A stretch of 64,000 bases of DNA from Myroides sp. WP-1 (lineage in GTDB: Bacteria > Bacteroidota > Bacteroidia > Flavobacteriales > Flavobacteriaceae), in NCBI RefSeq assembly GCF_014145635.1, contig NZ_JACHTC010000005.1, positions 186,001 to 250,000 on the forward strand, given 5' to 3'. Positions 8,652 through 16,167 of the stretch are shown one piece after another. Made by a program: the position numbers and the translations under genes. The notes under the pieces are model-generated. The model ran no database searches. It saw nothing but the letters and a program-made list of their open reading frames with translations, and was not told where the DNA came from. Position 1 is the stretch's first letter; the number at the start of each line of letters is the position of its first letter.

Positions 8652-9134
8652 ATGAGCATACATCCTCTGATTAAAGTTCTAAATAGTGTATTGTTTAATA
8701 AAGTAGATGTTAAGTTTAAAGACAACAAGACTCTACAGTTATCGTCTAGTTTTATTGATAGTATTAAATTACTTAAGAGCCATAAGGTCTCTGATTATTG
8801 GGTGGAACAAATTGAAAAAACAATTCATGGTTTAGATAAACTTGAAAGAACATCTATTCTTCAAAGTACTCTTAATGAAGATTTATTTAAAGTAGTATTA
8901 GTCAAGACTACCTTTGAGATTTATCCTAAATATATTGATGTTAATAGCTTTGATCTAGCGAAAGATGGTTATAAGTTCGTCTTTGATAATTTACCTTGCG
9001 AGGTAATTACCTACTTAGTTTATGAATTAATTTATAAGTGTACCTATGACCAGGTATCTCTAATTGAGGACTCTTTATCAAAAGAAAAATATACAACTCT
9101 CTGTAATCTTGTCTCTCAAACTTATAGTCTTTAA
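8652..9134 (+). CDS. Hypothetical protein in the mobile element
   Basis: About 160 residues starting MSIHPLIKVLNSVL. I placed the start at the ATG at 8652 because the longer open frame, to 8598, would run through the 3' part of the structured RNA and its T run. The protein is mainly helical with no signal peptide, membrane segment or catalytic motif that I recognise. It is the only rightward gene in the element and converges on the mobilisation gene, with a 4-nt overlap of the two 3' ends. Its expression is probably governed by the structured leader just upstream. Confidence 0.7.
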   Translation: MSIHPLIKVLNSVLFNKVDVKFKDNKTLQLSSSFIDSIKLLKSHKVSDYWVEQIEKTIHGLDKLERTSILQSTLNEDLFKVVLVKTTFEIYPKYIDVNSFDLAKDGYKFVFDNLPCEVITYLVYELIYKCTYDQVSLIEDSLSKEKYTTLCNLVSQTYSL

Positions 9135-9655
9135 TTGATCCTTTTAGACATGACGGAATTATAACTTTTCACCATGAATTCATATTCATCTCTACTAAGT
9201 ACTTCATATAATCTTTCAAACATGTCTTCTTGTTCCATTCCATTTAACTTAAGAAGATATATTAAGTTTTTAATCAGAAAGTCATAGTGATACTCTAAAG
9301 GATGTGTTATAGTATCATCCTCTGGATCTACCTTGAAAATAATATCACGTCGAGTTCCTTCTACTTTCTTATCAAGGGTCTTTATAAAACCAATAATTGT
9401 ATTAGTTCGCTCTTTCATCATATTTGTTAATTCCTTTTTTTGCTCATTTAGAGAGGTAGTTAAAAGTTCACGATAATTTATTGGTTTAGTTTTAGCTTCT
9501 AAATTAAAATCTTTGACAAATTCATTTTCCACGAACGTATTGACTATTGTACTTACAACATGTAAAATTGGCTTACCTGTCTCCTTTGAAATTCGTTCTA
9601 AATGTTTGTATGTTTCACTGTATATTTTTACAGTTTTTCTTGAATAGTTACTCAT
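9131..9655 (-). CDS. BfmA/BtgA-type mobilisation protein
   Basis: A 174-residue protein. The N-terminus (SRKTVKIYSETYKHLERISKETG) has the ribbon-helix-helix pattern of Bacteroidetes BfmA/BtgA accessory mobilisation proteins. A charged helical middle (residues 70-105) and a helical tail follow. In relatives this protein binds oriT and helps a relaxase (BtgB/BmgA) nick DNA. Here no relaxase follows on either strand, so the element would depend on a relaxase supplied in trans or encoded beyond the window. An oriT-like inverted repeat lies about 110 bp upstream of the start. The assignment rests on the N-terminal pattern and context. Confidence 0.65.
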   Translation of the reverse strand: MSNYSRKTVKIYSETYKHLERISKETGKPILHVVSTIVNTFVENEFVKDFNLEAKTKPINYRELLTTSLNEQKKELTNMMKERTNTIIGFIKTLDKKVEGTRRDIIFKVDPEDDTITHPLEYHYDFLIKNLIYLLKLNGMEQEDMFERLYEVLSRDEYEFMVKSYNSVMSKRIN

Positions 9656-9766
9656 AATGTATTGATTTGTAGTTGATTGATTTGTTTTGACTACTATTTT
9701 CTTTTCTAAAGAATCAGTTTAAAAGGTTCCAAGTTATTGATTTTTAATTAATTACACCCCGAATGG

Positions 9767-9804
9767 GCAAGTCTGGGTCGAACTTTTGTACGACGCCGTC
9801 TTGC
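9767..9804. other. Candidate origin of transfer (oriT-like inverted repeat)
   Basis: Arms 9767-9780 (GCAAGTCTGGGTCG) and 9791-9804 (CGACGCCGTCTTGC) pair at 11 of 14 positions around a 10-nt loop. A short CCC-GAAT-GGG hairpin adjoins on the left. The block is clearly GC-richer than its flanks and lies upstream of the mobilisation gene, where oriT sits in NBU/Tn4555-type elements. No nick site can be assigned. Confidence 0.45.
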
Positions 9805-9816
9805 TCTATTTCATAG

Positions 9817-9845
9817 AAGTGTTTTTTAAAGGAAAACACTTTTTT
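9817..9845 (+). terminator. Hairpin with T run downstream of the oriT-like repeat
   Basis: AAGTGTTTT (9817-9825) and AAAACACTT (9833-9841) pair perfectly around TTAAAGG and are followed by more T residues. No rightward gene obviously needs it. It may insulate the oriT region or end an unannotated transcript. Confidence 0.45.
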
Positions 9846-10069
9846 CTGATGAAAAGAAAAAATATCAAGTAGCTGTTAGTTTAGTGTAAGAAATAAGAAT
9901 TGGTTTTATCTTTTATTTCTTCTGGAGAGTCATTTATAATTGGACTTGTATATCAAAATTTTCGATTATTTTATTTGACTTTTTAATACCTATTTTGTTT
10001 AAAAAATAGATCAAACATATTTTTCTGTTTCGCTACAGTTTATCATCTGCTCTAAAACATGTTTTTTAC

Positions 10070-10250
10070 TTACCTAACTACCTTTTGGTTATAAGTTGTT
10101 GTTTTATAATGTTTTATATGCAAGGGTAAGTTGTTTTTGATCTTACCATCTTACCTAAAAAGCAGTAAATAGGTAAGTAGAAAATTATCTTACCTACCTA
10201 AGTAAGTTATTGTAAATCATATTAATATAAGGTTTTAGGTAAGTAGGTAA
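10070..10250. repeat. TTACCTA repeat cluster, possible replication origin
   Basis: Exact TTACCTA occurs at 10070, 10151 and 10190, and its complement TAGGTAA at 10170, 10236 and 10244, with further near matches. TAGGTAAG (10170-10177) and CTTACCTA (10189-10196) form a perfect inverted pair. The cluster is in the 617-bp gene-free stretch 9656-10272, directly beside the VapE-type helicase gene, as expected of iterons for a rolling or theta origin of an excised element. The rest of the stretch, apart from the oriT-like block and one hairpin, is plain AT-rich DNA. Confidence 0.45.
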
Positions 10251-10272
10251 GGTAATTTGAGGTATTGAGCAA

Positions 10273-11451
10273 TTATTCCTTAAACCCCCATGGAGAGTCT
10301 GTAAATTTTGCTTTAGCCAAATATCCATATACTTGTCTTTTTGCATGTTTAATTCGATTAAATCCATGTTTTTTCAAAGAGGTTCCTATTCTTTGATTGT
10401 TTAATTTATGCCCCATAACAGAAAGCTCAGTCATAATCTCTGTTGCTGTTCTAAAATCTTCTAAATCTTTACTTGGTTCATAAAAACGAAGGACAAATTC
10501 ACTTTCTACAGTCTGAACTGTAAAACGCTCATTTCTTTTTTCATTAGCAATTACTTCCTCAACTGTTAAATCAGATTTGAACGTAGGTTGATGTTTATAA
10601 ATATGATAGGCTTGCGACCAAAAATTATCCATATTAAATTCTTGACTATAAGAAAAGTTTACTCTACCAAGTACATCGAAGACAATCCAACGTACGCTTC
10701 CTGTTTCATCATTTAAAAACTCAAGTTTGTTTGTACTACCTACAAAACTGCAAATACGATAAAGTAAAGAGGATTTTTCAGCATAAGGTAAACGTTCGTT
10801 TACTGTTGTCTGTGATATAATCGATTTAATAGAATTGATATCGTATCTGCCCAGGATATCCAATTCTTCAATGTTAATGATAAAAGCTTTACATAGCTTA
10901 ATTCGATCATCTTTGCTGACACCTATATTTTCGTAGTAGTAACGTTTTAGTGGTCTAGGACAAAGATTTTCTAGATAGGTTGATTTACCCGCATTTTGTT
11001 CTCCATTCCCTAAAATCAAACAATGTTTGTTAATTTGTTCTGGGTGGATGACTGTTTTAACTGCTCGTATAGCCCATTTTAATAAATGATGAGCAAAAAG
11101 ATTATTATCGTCTGTATTAACATAAGAAGCATATTGCTTTATGTAGTCTTTTCCATCCCAAGTAGGGAGTTCTTCGAAATATTCTATTATGGGGTTGTAT
11201 CGCTCTATAAAATGACTCTTTAAATACGTTTTTAAAGCTTGTGAACTTACGTTTAATTTTTCTCTATGTAAGTGTATCAGTAAAGATGATTCGTTAAACT
11301 CAAGAGTCTTATGTGATTTTGAACTGAATATTTCAAACTCTAAAGAGATTTCATTGAATTTGATAGTGAAATACTTGCTTAGTTCTTCGTGAATTTTATC
11401 ATACACAGAGTCCTTGCGTGATGATATATCATATACGCTTATTTCTTCCAT
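10273..11451 (-). CDS. VapE/VirE-type P-loop helicase (replication protein of the element)
   Basis: A 392-residue protein of the virulence-associated E (VapE, PF05272-like) family. It has Walker A GNGEQNAGKST at 148-158, Walker B IINIEEL around 191-197 and a sensor segment FVGSTNK near 237-242. The N-terminal part (residues 80-145: FIERYNPIIEYFEELPTWDG and following) matches the family's usual lead-in. The C-terminal 100 residues look like a winged helix. Such proteins are primase-associated or SF3-like helicases in integrative elements and phage satellites and probably help replicate the excised form. No primase domain is fused. Its neighbours, HTH protein and integrase, fit an integrative mobilisable element. 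Confidence 0.8.
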   Translation of the reverse strand: MEEISVYDISSRKDSVYDKIHEELSKYFTIKFNEISLEFEIFSSKSHKTLEFNESSLLIHLHREKLNVSSQALKTYLKSHFIERYNPIIEYFEELPTWDGKDYIKQYASYVNTDDNNLFAHHLLKWAIRAVKTVIHPEQINKHCLILGNGEQNAGKSTYLENLCPRPLKRYYYENIGVSKDDRIKLCKAFIINIEELDILGRYDINSIKSIISQTTVNERLPYAEKSSLLYRICSFVGSTNKLEFLNDETGSVRWIVFDVLGRVNFSYSQEFNMDNFWSQAYHIYKHQPTFKSDLTVEEVIANEKRNERFTVQTVESEFVLRFYEPSKDLEDFRTATEIMTELSVMGHKLNNQRIGTSLKKHGFNRIKHAKRQVYGYLAKAKFTDSPWGFKE

Positions 11452-11462
11452 TAAATAAATAG

Positions 11463-11566
11463 TTGATTAATAAGAGTATAATACATATATTTGCATCATA
11501 CTCTTGCGAGTGAGACAATATTAATCTGAAGCGTTCAAATTGCAACTTTGAACGCTTTATTTTTTT
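11463..11566 (+). ncRNA. Candidate small RNA with promoter and terminator
   Basis: TTG at 11463-11465 is separated by 20 nt from TATATTTG at 11486-11493, a textbook Bacteroidetes promoter, predicting a start near 11500. The transcript would hold a small ACTC-TTGC-GAGT hairpin and end in a perfect 11-bp terminator stem (11529-11539 with 11547-11557) followed by TATTTTTTT. The roughly 65-nt RNA lies between two leftward genes, and its 3' end is antisense to the last bases of the HTH gene. No start codon with a reasonable frame is present, so a regulatory RNA is more likely than a peptide. Confidence 0.55.
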
Positions 11567-11943
11567 CTATTCTTGAAAGAATAATCAAGAGCTTGTTGCT
11601 CTAACTGCGATATAGATTGGCTTTTGTTTTGTCGTAACCAAGTATTTATTTCTTCACGATCAAAGTATAATATCTTCCCATTAGGTTTGTAAAAAGGAAT
11701 TATGTTATTGTAAACAAGTTTATATATACTGGATGTTGACATGCCAATATAATCAGAAAGTTCTTGTACATTAAGCATTTCTTTTTGTTGAATGAGATTA
11801 AGCCCAATAGCATCTTTGAGTTCTCTTTGCTGATGAATTATTTGTTTTTTAAACGTATCAAATTCTTCAATTGTTTGAAGTAATATTCGTTGTAATTGAA
11901 TAATGTTTTCTTTTTTTACATTTTTGTTTTCAATAGCTTTCAT
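11557..11943 (-). CDS. Excisionase-like helix-turn-helix protein
   Basis: A 128-residue protein. An N-terminal coiled stretch (residues 5-50) is followed by a MerR/excisionase-type winged HTH: LNVQELSDYIGMSTSSIYKLVYNNIIPFY, then a lysine-rich turn and YFDREEINTWL (about residues 58-108). This HTH_17 type is typical of Xis proteins and small regulators encoded next to integrases. It probably bends DNA at the element end or represses its own promoter. A symmetric four-site motif lies in its upstream gap (11988-12046). It sits between the VapE-type helicase and the membrane protein, all read leftward. Confidence 0.8.
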   Translation of the reverse strand: MKAIENKNVKKENIIQLQRILLQTIEEFDTFKKQIIHQQRELKDAIGLNLIQQKEMLNVQELSDYIGMSTSSIYKLVYNNIIPFYKPNGKILYFDREEINTWLRQNKSQSISQLEQQALDYSFKNRKK

Positions 11944-11987
11944 ATGCTTTCCTTTATTTAATTATGGTGCAAATGAAAGTCAAAACC

Positions 11988-12046
11988 ACCATGACAATCA
12001 AAGGATAACCATGACTAGTCACGGTAATAGCTTAAAAAGTCACGGT
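11988..12046. promoter_or_regulatory. Symmetric four-site operator upstream of the HTH gene
   Basis: The 8-bp motif ACC(A/G)TGAC occurs as ACCATGAC at 11988-11995 and 12008-12015, then inverted as GTCACGGT at 12018-12025 and 12039-12046. The two direct pairs are 20 and 21 bp apart, about two helical turns, and the array is symmetric around 12016. It occupies the gap upstream of the HTH gene, just behind a TTCATTTG promoter-like box read leftward. It is probably a cooperative binding site for the HTH protein. Confidence 0.6.
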
Positions 12047-12047
12047 T

Positions 12048-12905
12048 TTATGATACAAACATTTCTTCAAATAATTCTTTGTGAAGAGGAAAGGGTTGTG
12101 AGACACCATTTTTTACTGTACCATAAAGAAATGATTTACCATCTTTTCGTTTAAAGTAGGTTATGAACTTAATAAGTGTAATAGAAAGCGGACACTGTTT
12201 CATAAAGTGCTTTTCAAATACTTTATGAAAGTAATAAAGAGAAGGGCCGTGTAAGTTTATTTGTAAATCCTTCTTAAGAAGGTTTCTTTTAAAATTATCA
12301 AAGGATAAATCTTTTATAATACCTTCTTCACGGAAACTTGAATACATTTTTTTTAAATCATCTTCCTGAAGATATTGAAAAAAATTATCATTTGAGTTTT
12401 GATCTTTAGGTGTGTTTACATCATCTACTGTGTTTATTTTAGAATGTTTGTTTTTCTGTTCTTTGATAAAATCAATGGTAGCTTGAATTTTCTCCTGATA
12501 TTCTTTTACTTTTTGTTCAAAGCGAAGCTCTTCTTGTTCTTGGGCGATTTGCTCTTCTATTTTTTTCTTTTCTTCAGAATTTTCTGTCAAAGAGGGAGTT
12601 TTGAATAATGTTCTATCTTGAGTGTAGATTACATAAAATAAGATATTGCTAGCTAATAGAATAGCGTATAATATAATATTCAATTCTTTGAAAAAAATTC
12701 CAGTTGTCCAAATACTTTGAAAAGAAAAATAAGCGAAGAATAGAGTAGTTATACCAATCAGAAGCTTTAATCGGTCTAATTTGTTATCCCAAAGAATTAC
12801 TTCTCCTAGTAAAAAGGGATATATCTTTTTAAAATAATAGTACCCGAAGTTTAGTACTAACATGATAAATAATACTGTTGCAGTTGTAATTAAAAATACT
12901 GTCAT
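12048..12905 (-). CDS. Membrane protein with coiled coil, unknown function
   Basis: A 285-residue protein with three hydrophobic segments (about residues 3-25, 46-66 and 75-95). A strongly charged coiled coil follows (about 105-150; EEKKKIEEQIAQEQEEL), and then a soluble domain of about 130 residues. I recognise no family. The layout, small membrane anchor plus coiled coil plus cytoplasmic domain, recurs in accessory proteins of Bacteroidetes integrative elements. It starts 4 nt after the integrase stop, so the two are probably cotranscribed. It could be an entry-exclusion or signalling protein, but nothing in the sequence proves it. Confidence 0.7.
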   Translation of the reverse strand: MTVFLITTATVLFIMLVLNFGYYYFKKIYPFLLGEVILWDNKLDRLKLLIGITTLFFAYFSFQSIWTTGIFFKELNIILYAILLASNILFYVIYTQDRTLFKTPSLTENSEEKKKIEEQIAQEQEELRFEQKVKEYQEKIQATIDFIKEQKNKHSKINTVDDVNTPKDQNSNDNFFQYLQEDDLKKMYSSFREEGIIKDLSFDNFKRNLLKKDLQINLHGPSLYYFHKVFEKHFMKQCPLSITLIKFITYFKRKDGKSFLYGTVKNGVSQPFPLHKELFEEMFVS

Positions 12906-12909
12906 AATC

Positions 12910-14037
12910 TTAAATATTTACTGATGGGAAAAAATTTGCGGCTGCTTTCATTCTCTCGTCTACTATCTTAGCGTATATAGCAGTTGTACGGATTTCACGA
13001 TGTCCTAGACGTTTTGATACTGTATAAATATCTGCACCATTTTCAAGTAGAATCACAGCATGAGTATGTCTTGCACTATGGAAAGTAATATGCTTTGAAA
13101 TACCAGCTTTATTACACCATAGTACAATAGCGTTGTTATAAACTGCTGAGTATTTTAAACCTATAAATACACGGTTCATATTACCTTTACGCTCTCCCAA
13201 TAGATCTCGAGCTTGTTTAGAGATATAAAGATATTCAACTCCATCTGTTTTTTCTTGTCTAAAATTTATGCGATATGAATCGTCTTCATCTCGAACTTCA
13301 GACCATGTCATAGTATTGATATCTGACCAACGTAATCCTGTAAAACAAGAAAATAGAAAAGCACGTTTTAATACTTCATATTTACATTCAGTATTGGCTA
13401 GGTCTTGTACTTCATTAAAAGTGAGGTATTCTCTTTGACTCTCTGCCTGTTCAAATGATTTAGCTTTAGGGGCATAATTTATAGCTAAATAACCTTCATC
13501 AAAGGCAGCACGTAAACAAGCTTTAAACTTATTGAAGTAGGAATATTTTGAGTTTAACGATAAAGGTAGATCGCTCTTAGTTCGGGCTTCTTTGTCAAAA
13601 TAAGTGCGTATGCGTTTTACAAACTTTTCATCAATATCATCAAAGATAATATTAGGGGAGATACAACGTTTTAAATGAACCATTGTTGCAGTCCAATTGC
13701 CATAGTTCTTTGGACTGTTAATTTTCTCTTCTGTTTTCTCATGAAAGTAGTCTAAAAAGCGTCTTTTTCCCTTTGTAGTATTTTTAAGATCAAACTTACC
13801 TTGATAGTATTCTGCTTCTCTAATAGCTAGAAGTTTTTTAGCTAATAAAAGAGTTTCTTTATTCTCTTTTTTTTCATTAGCATTCTTTGGCTCACCATAT
13901 AAGTATAATTTTAAATTCTCGTATTCTCTAATATGTTTACGTTTACCTTCTGGCGTAATTTCCGATCCTTTGTAATATTCAATAGCTAAATTAACTGAAC
14001 CATCTTTTAATTTACGTTCTATAAGTGATATTTTCAT
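12910..14037 (-). CDS. Tyrosine recombinase (integrase) of the element
   Basis: A 375-residue phage-type integrase. It has an N-terminal arm-binding domain, a SAM-like core-binding domain (about residues 95-190), and a complete catalytic set: Arg236 (TGLRWSD), His320 and Arg323 (HSARHTH), His346 (LGH) and Tyr355 (AIYAK). It is the outermost gene of the accessory region on the chromosomal side, as expected for an integrase next to its attachment site. The catalytic residues are all present, so it should be active. Confidence 0.92.
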   Translation of the reverse strand: MKISLIERKLKDGSVNLAIEYYKGSEITPEGKRKHIREYENLKLYLYGEPKNANEKKENKETLLLAKKLLAIREAEYYQGKFDLKNTTKGKRRFLDYFHEKTEEKINSPKNYGNWTATMVHLKRCISPNIIFDDIDEKFVKRIRTYFDKEARTKSDLPLSLNSKYSYFNKFKACLRAAFDEGYLAINYAPKAKSFEQAESQREYLTFNEVQDLANTECKYEVLKRAFLFSCFTGLRWSDINTMTWSEVRDEDDSYRINFRQEKTDGVEYLYISKQARDLLGERKGNMNRVFIGLKYSAVYNNAIVLWCNKAGISKHITFHSARHTHAVILLENGADIYTVSKRLGHREIRTTAIYAKIVDERMKAAANFFPSVNI

Positions 14038-14042
14038 AATTG

Positions 14043-14088
14043 GTACATTTGTACAGATTGATATTAAAAATTAGTACTGAATTAGTAC
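14043..14088. repeat. Short repeats upstream of the integrase (possible arm sites)
   Basis: GTAC-ATTT-GTAC at 14043-14054 and two TTAGTAC direct repeats at 14071-14077 and 14082-14088 (11-bp period) lie between the integrase start and the chromosomal terminator at 14121. They are plausible integrase or excisionase arm sites, and the element's right end is probably here. The other end is outside the window, so the core repeat cannot be defined. Confidence 0.35.
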
Positions 14089-14120
14089 ATCATCTGATAC
14101 AAAAGTAAACAAAAAGAAAA

Positions 14121-14158
14121 GACTATCAAGTATAAAAACCTGATAGTCAAATAAAAGA
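14121..14158 (-). terminator. Terminator of the small secreted-protein gene
   Basis: GACTATCA (14121-14128) and TGATAGTC (14141-14148) form an 8-bp stem. Read leftward, it is followed by a T-rich run. It serves the leftward gene ending at 14187 and marks chromosomal sequence beyond the element. Confidence 0.6.
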
Positions 14159-14186
14159 AAGTATATCTTACTAAGGGAAAGGTAAT

Positions 14187-14384
14187 TTATTTGCCTTTAG
14201 TAAAAAGTCCTCTAGGTAATTGTTCTACAATAGGTATATCAGAGGGACAACTCTGATTGAGTAAATGCTCAATAGATTCGGCCTGCCCTGTCGTTGATGG
14301 TGCTCTGGAAACTTGACCAAAACTTTGTTGATGACCTACTAGCAATAACAAGAAGAACATCATAAAAAAATTTAACTTTTTCAT
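14187..14384 (-). CDS. Small secreted protein, unknown function
   Basis: A 65-residue product. It has a clear signal peptide: MKKLNFFMMFFLLLLVG, then a cleavage-like SFG-Q site near residue 23. About 40 mature residues contain one cysteine (NQSCPSDIP) and a basic tail. There is no lipobox. I recognise no family. It is a lone gene with its own terminator, between the element and trmD. Its small size lowers confidence, but the well-formed signal sequence and dedicated terminator support it. Confidence 0.55.
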   Translation of the reverse strand: MKKLNFFMMFFLLLLVGHQQSFGQVSRAPSTTGQAESIEHLLNQSCPSDIPIVEQLPRGLFTKGK

Positions 14385-14774
14385 CTCTACATATAGTTAA
14401 TTTTATACCAATATTTATGCAAATATTATATAATATTACATTCAAATAAAAGAAACAAAATACAATACAAAAAACACAACTAACAATTTATGTCAAAACA
14501 ATACACATAACACAAAAAATAACACTCACAAAAGAAGGAAGAAAAATTTTAATAAAAAACAACAAACGAAAGACAAAAGACATCAACCATAACGAAACAA
14601 TAATTAACAATTAATTAACAATGTTGTTTTTATGAACAGATACTCCTATTTTTTGCTTCAAAAGGCATTCGTTTTAGTTTACTGAAAACACGTTTAGAAC
14701 GCTCCACAATCCTCTTTTGAAAATGAACTTCTCTTTGTAAAAATATATCCATTGCATGGTATAAATTTGGATTG
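14385..14774. other. AT-rich intergenic region before trmD
   Basis: A roughly 390-bp gap with no convincing gene. It is A-rich from 14440 to 14620. At its right end it carries the trmD promoter. Open frames here on the minus strand are shadows that run into trmD. Confidence 0.6.
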
Positions 14775-14782
14775 TACCTTTG
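14752..14782 (+). promoter_or_regulatory. trmD promoter
   Basis: TTG at 14752-14754, 20 nt, then TACCTTTG at 14775-14782 matches the Bacteroidetes sigma-A consensus. The predicted start near 14789 leaves a 5' leader of only about 10 nt before the trmD ATG. Confidence 0.7.
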
Positions 14783-14798
14783 TGTAAATTTTTTAAAG

Positions 14799-15485
14799 AT
14801 GCGTATAGATATTATTTCCGTAATTCCCGAATTAATCGAAAGTCCTTTCCAAGCTTCAATCTTAAAGCGAGCGATTAGCAAAGGATTAGTTGAAGTGCAC
14901 TTTCACAATTTACGCGATTACAGTACCAACAAGCACAAAAATGTCGATGACTACCAATTTGGAGGTGGTGCTGGTATGGTCATGAGTATTGAACCTATCG
15001 ATCGATGCATCAGCGCATTGAAGGAAGAACGCGAATACGATGAGATCATCTATATGTCACCCGATGGAGAAACGCTCAATCAGACGATGGCGAACTCTAT
15101 GTCGCTCTTAAAAAATATCATTATTTTGTGTGGTCATTATAAAGGGGTGGATCAACGTGTACGCGATCACTTTATTACCAAAGAAATTTCTATTGGCGAT
15201 TACGTATTGTCAGGGGGAGAATTGGGAGCTGCGATCTTATGTGATGCGCTTATTCGCCTGATTCCTGGTGTATTAAATGATGAGACTTCTGCCTTAACGG
15301 ATAGTTTTCAAGATAATTTGCTTGCTCCTCCTATTTACACAAGACCTTCTGAATACAAAGGTTGGAAAGTTCCCGATGTCTTGTTGAGTGGTAACTTTGC
15401 CGCTATTGACAAATGGAGAGAAGATATGGCGTATGAACACACCAAGAACAGAAGACCCGATCTTTTAGAAGAGAAAAACAAATAA
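14799..15485 (+). CDS. trmD: tRNA (guanine-N1)-methyltransferase
   Basis: TrmD methylates G37 next to the anticodon of Leu, Pro and Arg tRNAs using S-adenosylmethionine, which prevents +1 frameshifting. The 228-residue protein starts [13 protein letters not shown] and carries the trefoil-knot SAM-binding segments, [22 protein letters not shown], then [16 protein letters not shown] and [11 protein letters not shown] longer open frame to 14772 is rejected because it begins before the promoter's predicted start site. rplS follows in the same direction with its own promoter, the usual trmD-rplS pairing. Confidence 0.96.
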   Translation: MRIDIISVIPELIESPFQASILKRAISKGLVEVHFHNLRDYSTNKHKNVDDYQFGGGAGMVMSIEPIDRCISALKEEREYDEIIYMSPDGETLNQTMANSMSLLKNIIILCGHYKGVDQRVRDHFITKEISIGDYVLSGGELGAAILCDALIRLIPGVLNDETSALTDSFQDNLLAPPIYTRPSEYKGWKVPDVLLSGNFAAIDKWREDMAYEHTKNRRPDLLEEKNK

Positions 15486-15619
15486 GGCTAAGTTTCTCGT
15501 TGTTAAGCTCTTCTATTTAAATAGACAAACAAGAATGCCTTTTACGGAATAGCATCGACTAAAGAACGTTCTTCCAATTATTTAGCTTAAAAAATTAGGT
15601 TTATTTTATTGAAAATACA

Positions 15620-15676
15620 TATATTTGCACTCGCTTTAAACTAACCTCTGGCGAGGTCCGTGTATGTTGGTTTAAA
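15620..15676 (+). promoter_or_regulatory. Promoter and structured leader of rplS (L19 leader)
   Basis: TATATTTG at 15620-15627 predicts a start close to 15634. The leader then folds into an 11-bp stem, TTTAAACTAAC (15635-15645) with GTTGGTTTAAA (15666-15676, one G-U pair). It encloses a CCTC-TGGC-GAGG hairpin (15645-15656). Ribosomal-protein mRNAs often carry such leaders for feedback by the encoded protein. A bL19-binding autoregulatory role is inferred from position and structure. Confidence 0.65.
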
Positions 15677-15699
15677 TTAATTAATTATTTTTTTCAGAA

Positions 15700-16050
15700 A
15701 TGGCAGATTTAATGAAATTCGTTCAAGACGAATTAGTTGCAAAAAAAGACTTCCCAGCATTTAAAGCTGGAGACACTATTACAGTGTACTACGAAATTAA
15801 AGAGGGTGACAAAAAAAGAACTCAGTTCTTTAAAGGAGTAGTGATCCAAAGAAGAGGTACAGGTGCTACTGAGACTTTTACTATCCGTAAAATGTCTGGT
15901 AACGTTGGTGTAGAGCGTATCTTCCCAATCAACATGCCTGCTTTAGAAAAAATTGAATTAAATCAAAGAGGTAAAGTTCGTAGAGCTCGTATTTTCTACT
16001 TCAGAGAACTTACTGGTAAAAAAGCAAAAATCAAAGAAAGAAGAGGATAA
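15700..16050 (+). CDS. rplS: 50S ribosomal protein bL19
   Basis: A 116-residue protein with the full bL19 sequence: AFKAGDTITVYY, FKGVVIQRRGTGATETFTIRK, VGVERIFPINMPALEKIE and the basic tail RGKVRRARIFYFRELTGKKAKIKERRG. It sits at the 30S-50S interface of the ribosome. The length is normal for the family. A structured leader precedes it and a strong terminator follows, so it is a single-gene unit with local control. Confidence 0.98.
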   Translation: MADLMKFVQDELVAKKDFPAFKAGDTITVYYEIKEGDKKRTQFFKGVVIQRRGTGATETFTIRKMSGNVGVERIFPINMPALEKIELNQRGKVRRARIFYFRELTGKKAKIKERRG

Positions 16051-16068
16051 TCTTAATTCTGAGACGAA

Positions 16069-16104
16069 TAAAAAAAGGAAAGCAAATATGCTTTCCTTTT
16101 TTTT
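16069..16104 (+). terminator. rplS terminator
   Basis: GGAAAGCA-AATA-TGCTTTCC, flanked by an A run and followed by eight T residues, is a strong intrinsic terminator just after rplS. Confidence 0.9.
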
Positions 16105-16142
16105 ATTACAAGCTATTCCACGTCTTATCTTATACAAAACAA

Positions 16143-16166
16143 AAAAGGATCCTTTCGGATCCTTTT
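16143..16166 (-). terminator. Terminator of the permease-aminopeptidase gene
   Basis: AAAAGGATCC (16143-16152) and GGATCCTTTT (16157-16166) pair perfectly around TTTC, directly after the leftward gene ending at 16168. The AT-flanked stem works in both directions. Confidence 0.85.
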
Positions 16167-16167
16167 C

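Noticed and set aside
14630-14881. Leftward 83-codon frame before trmD
   Set aside because: It runs into the conserved trmD coding region on the other strand and has no family features.
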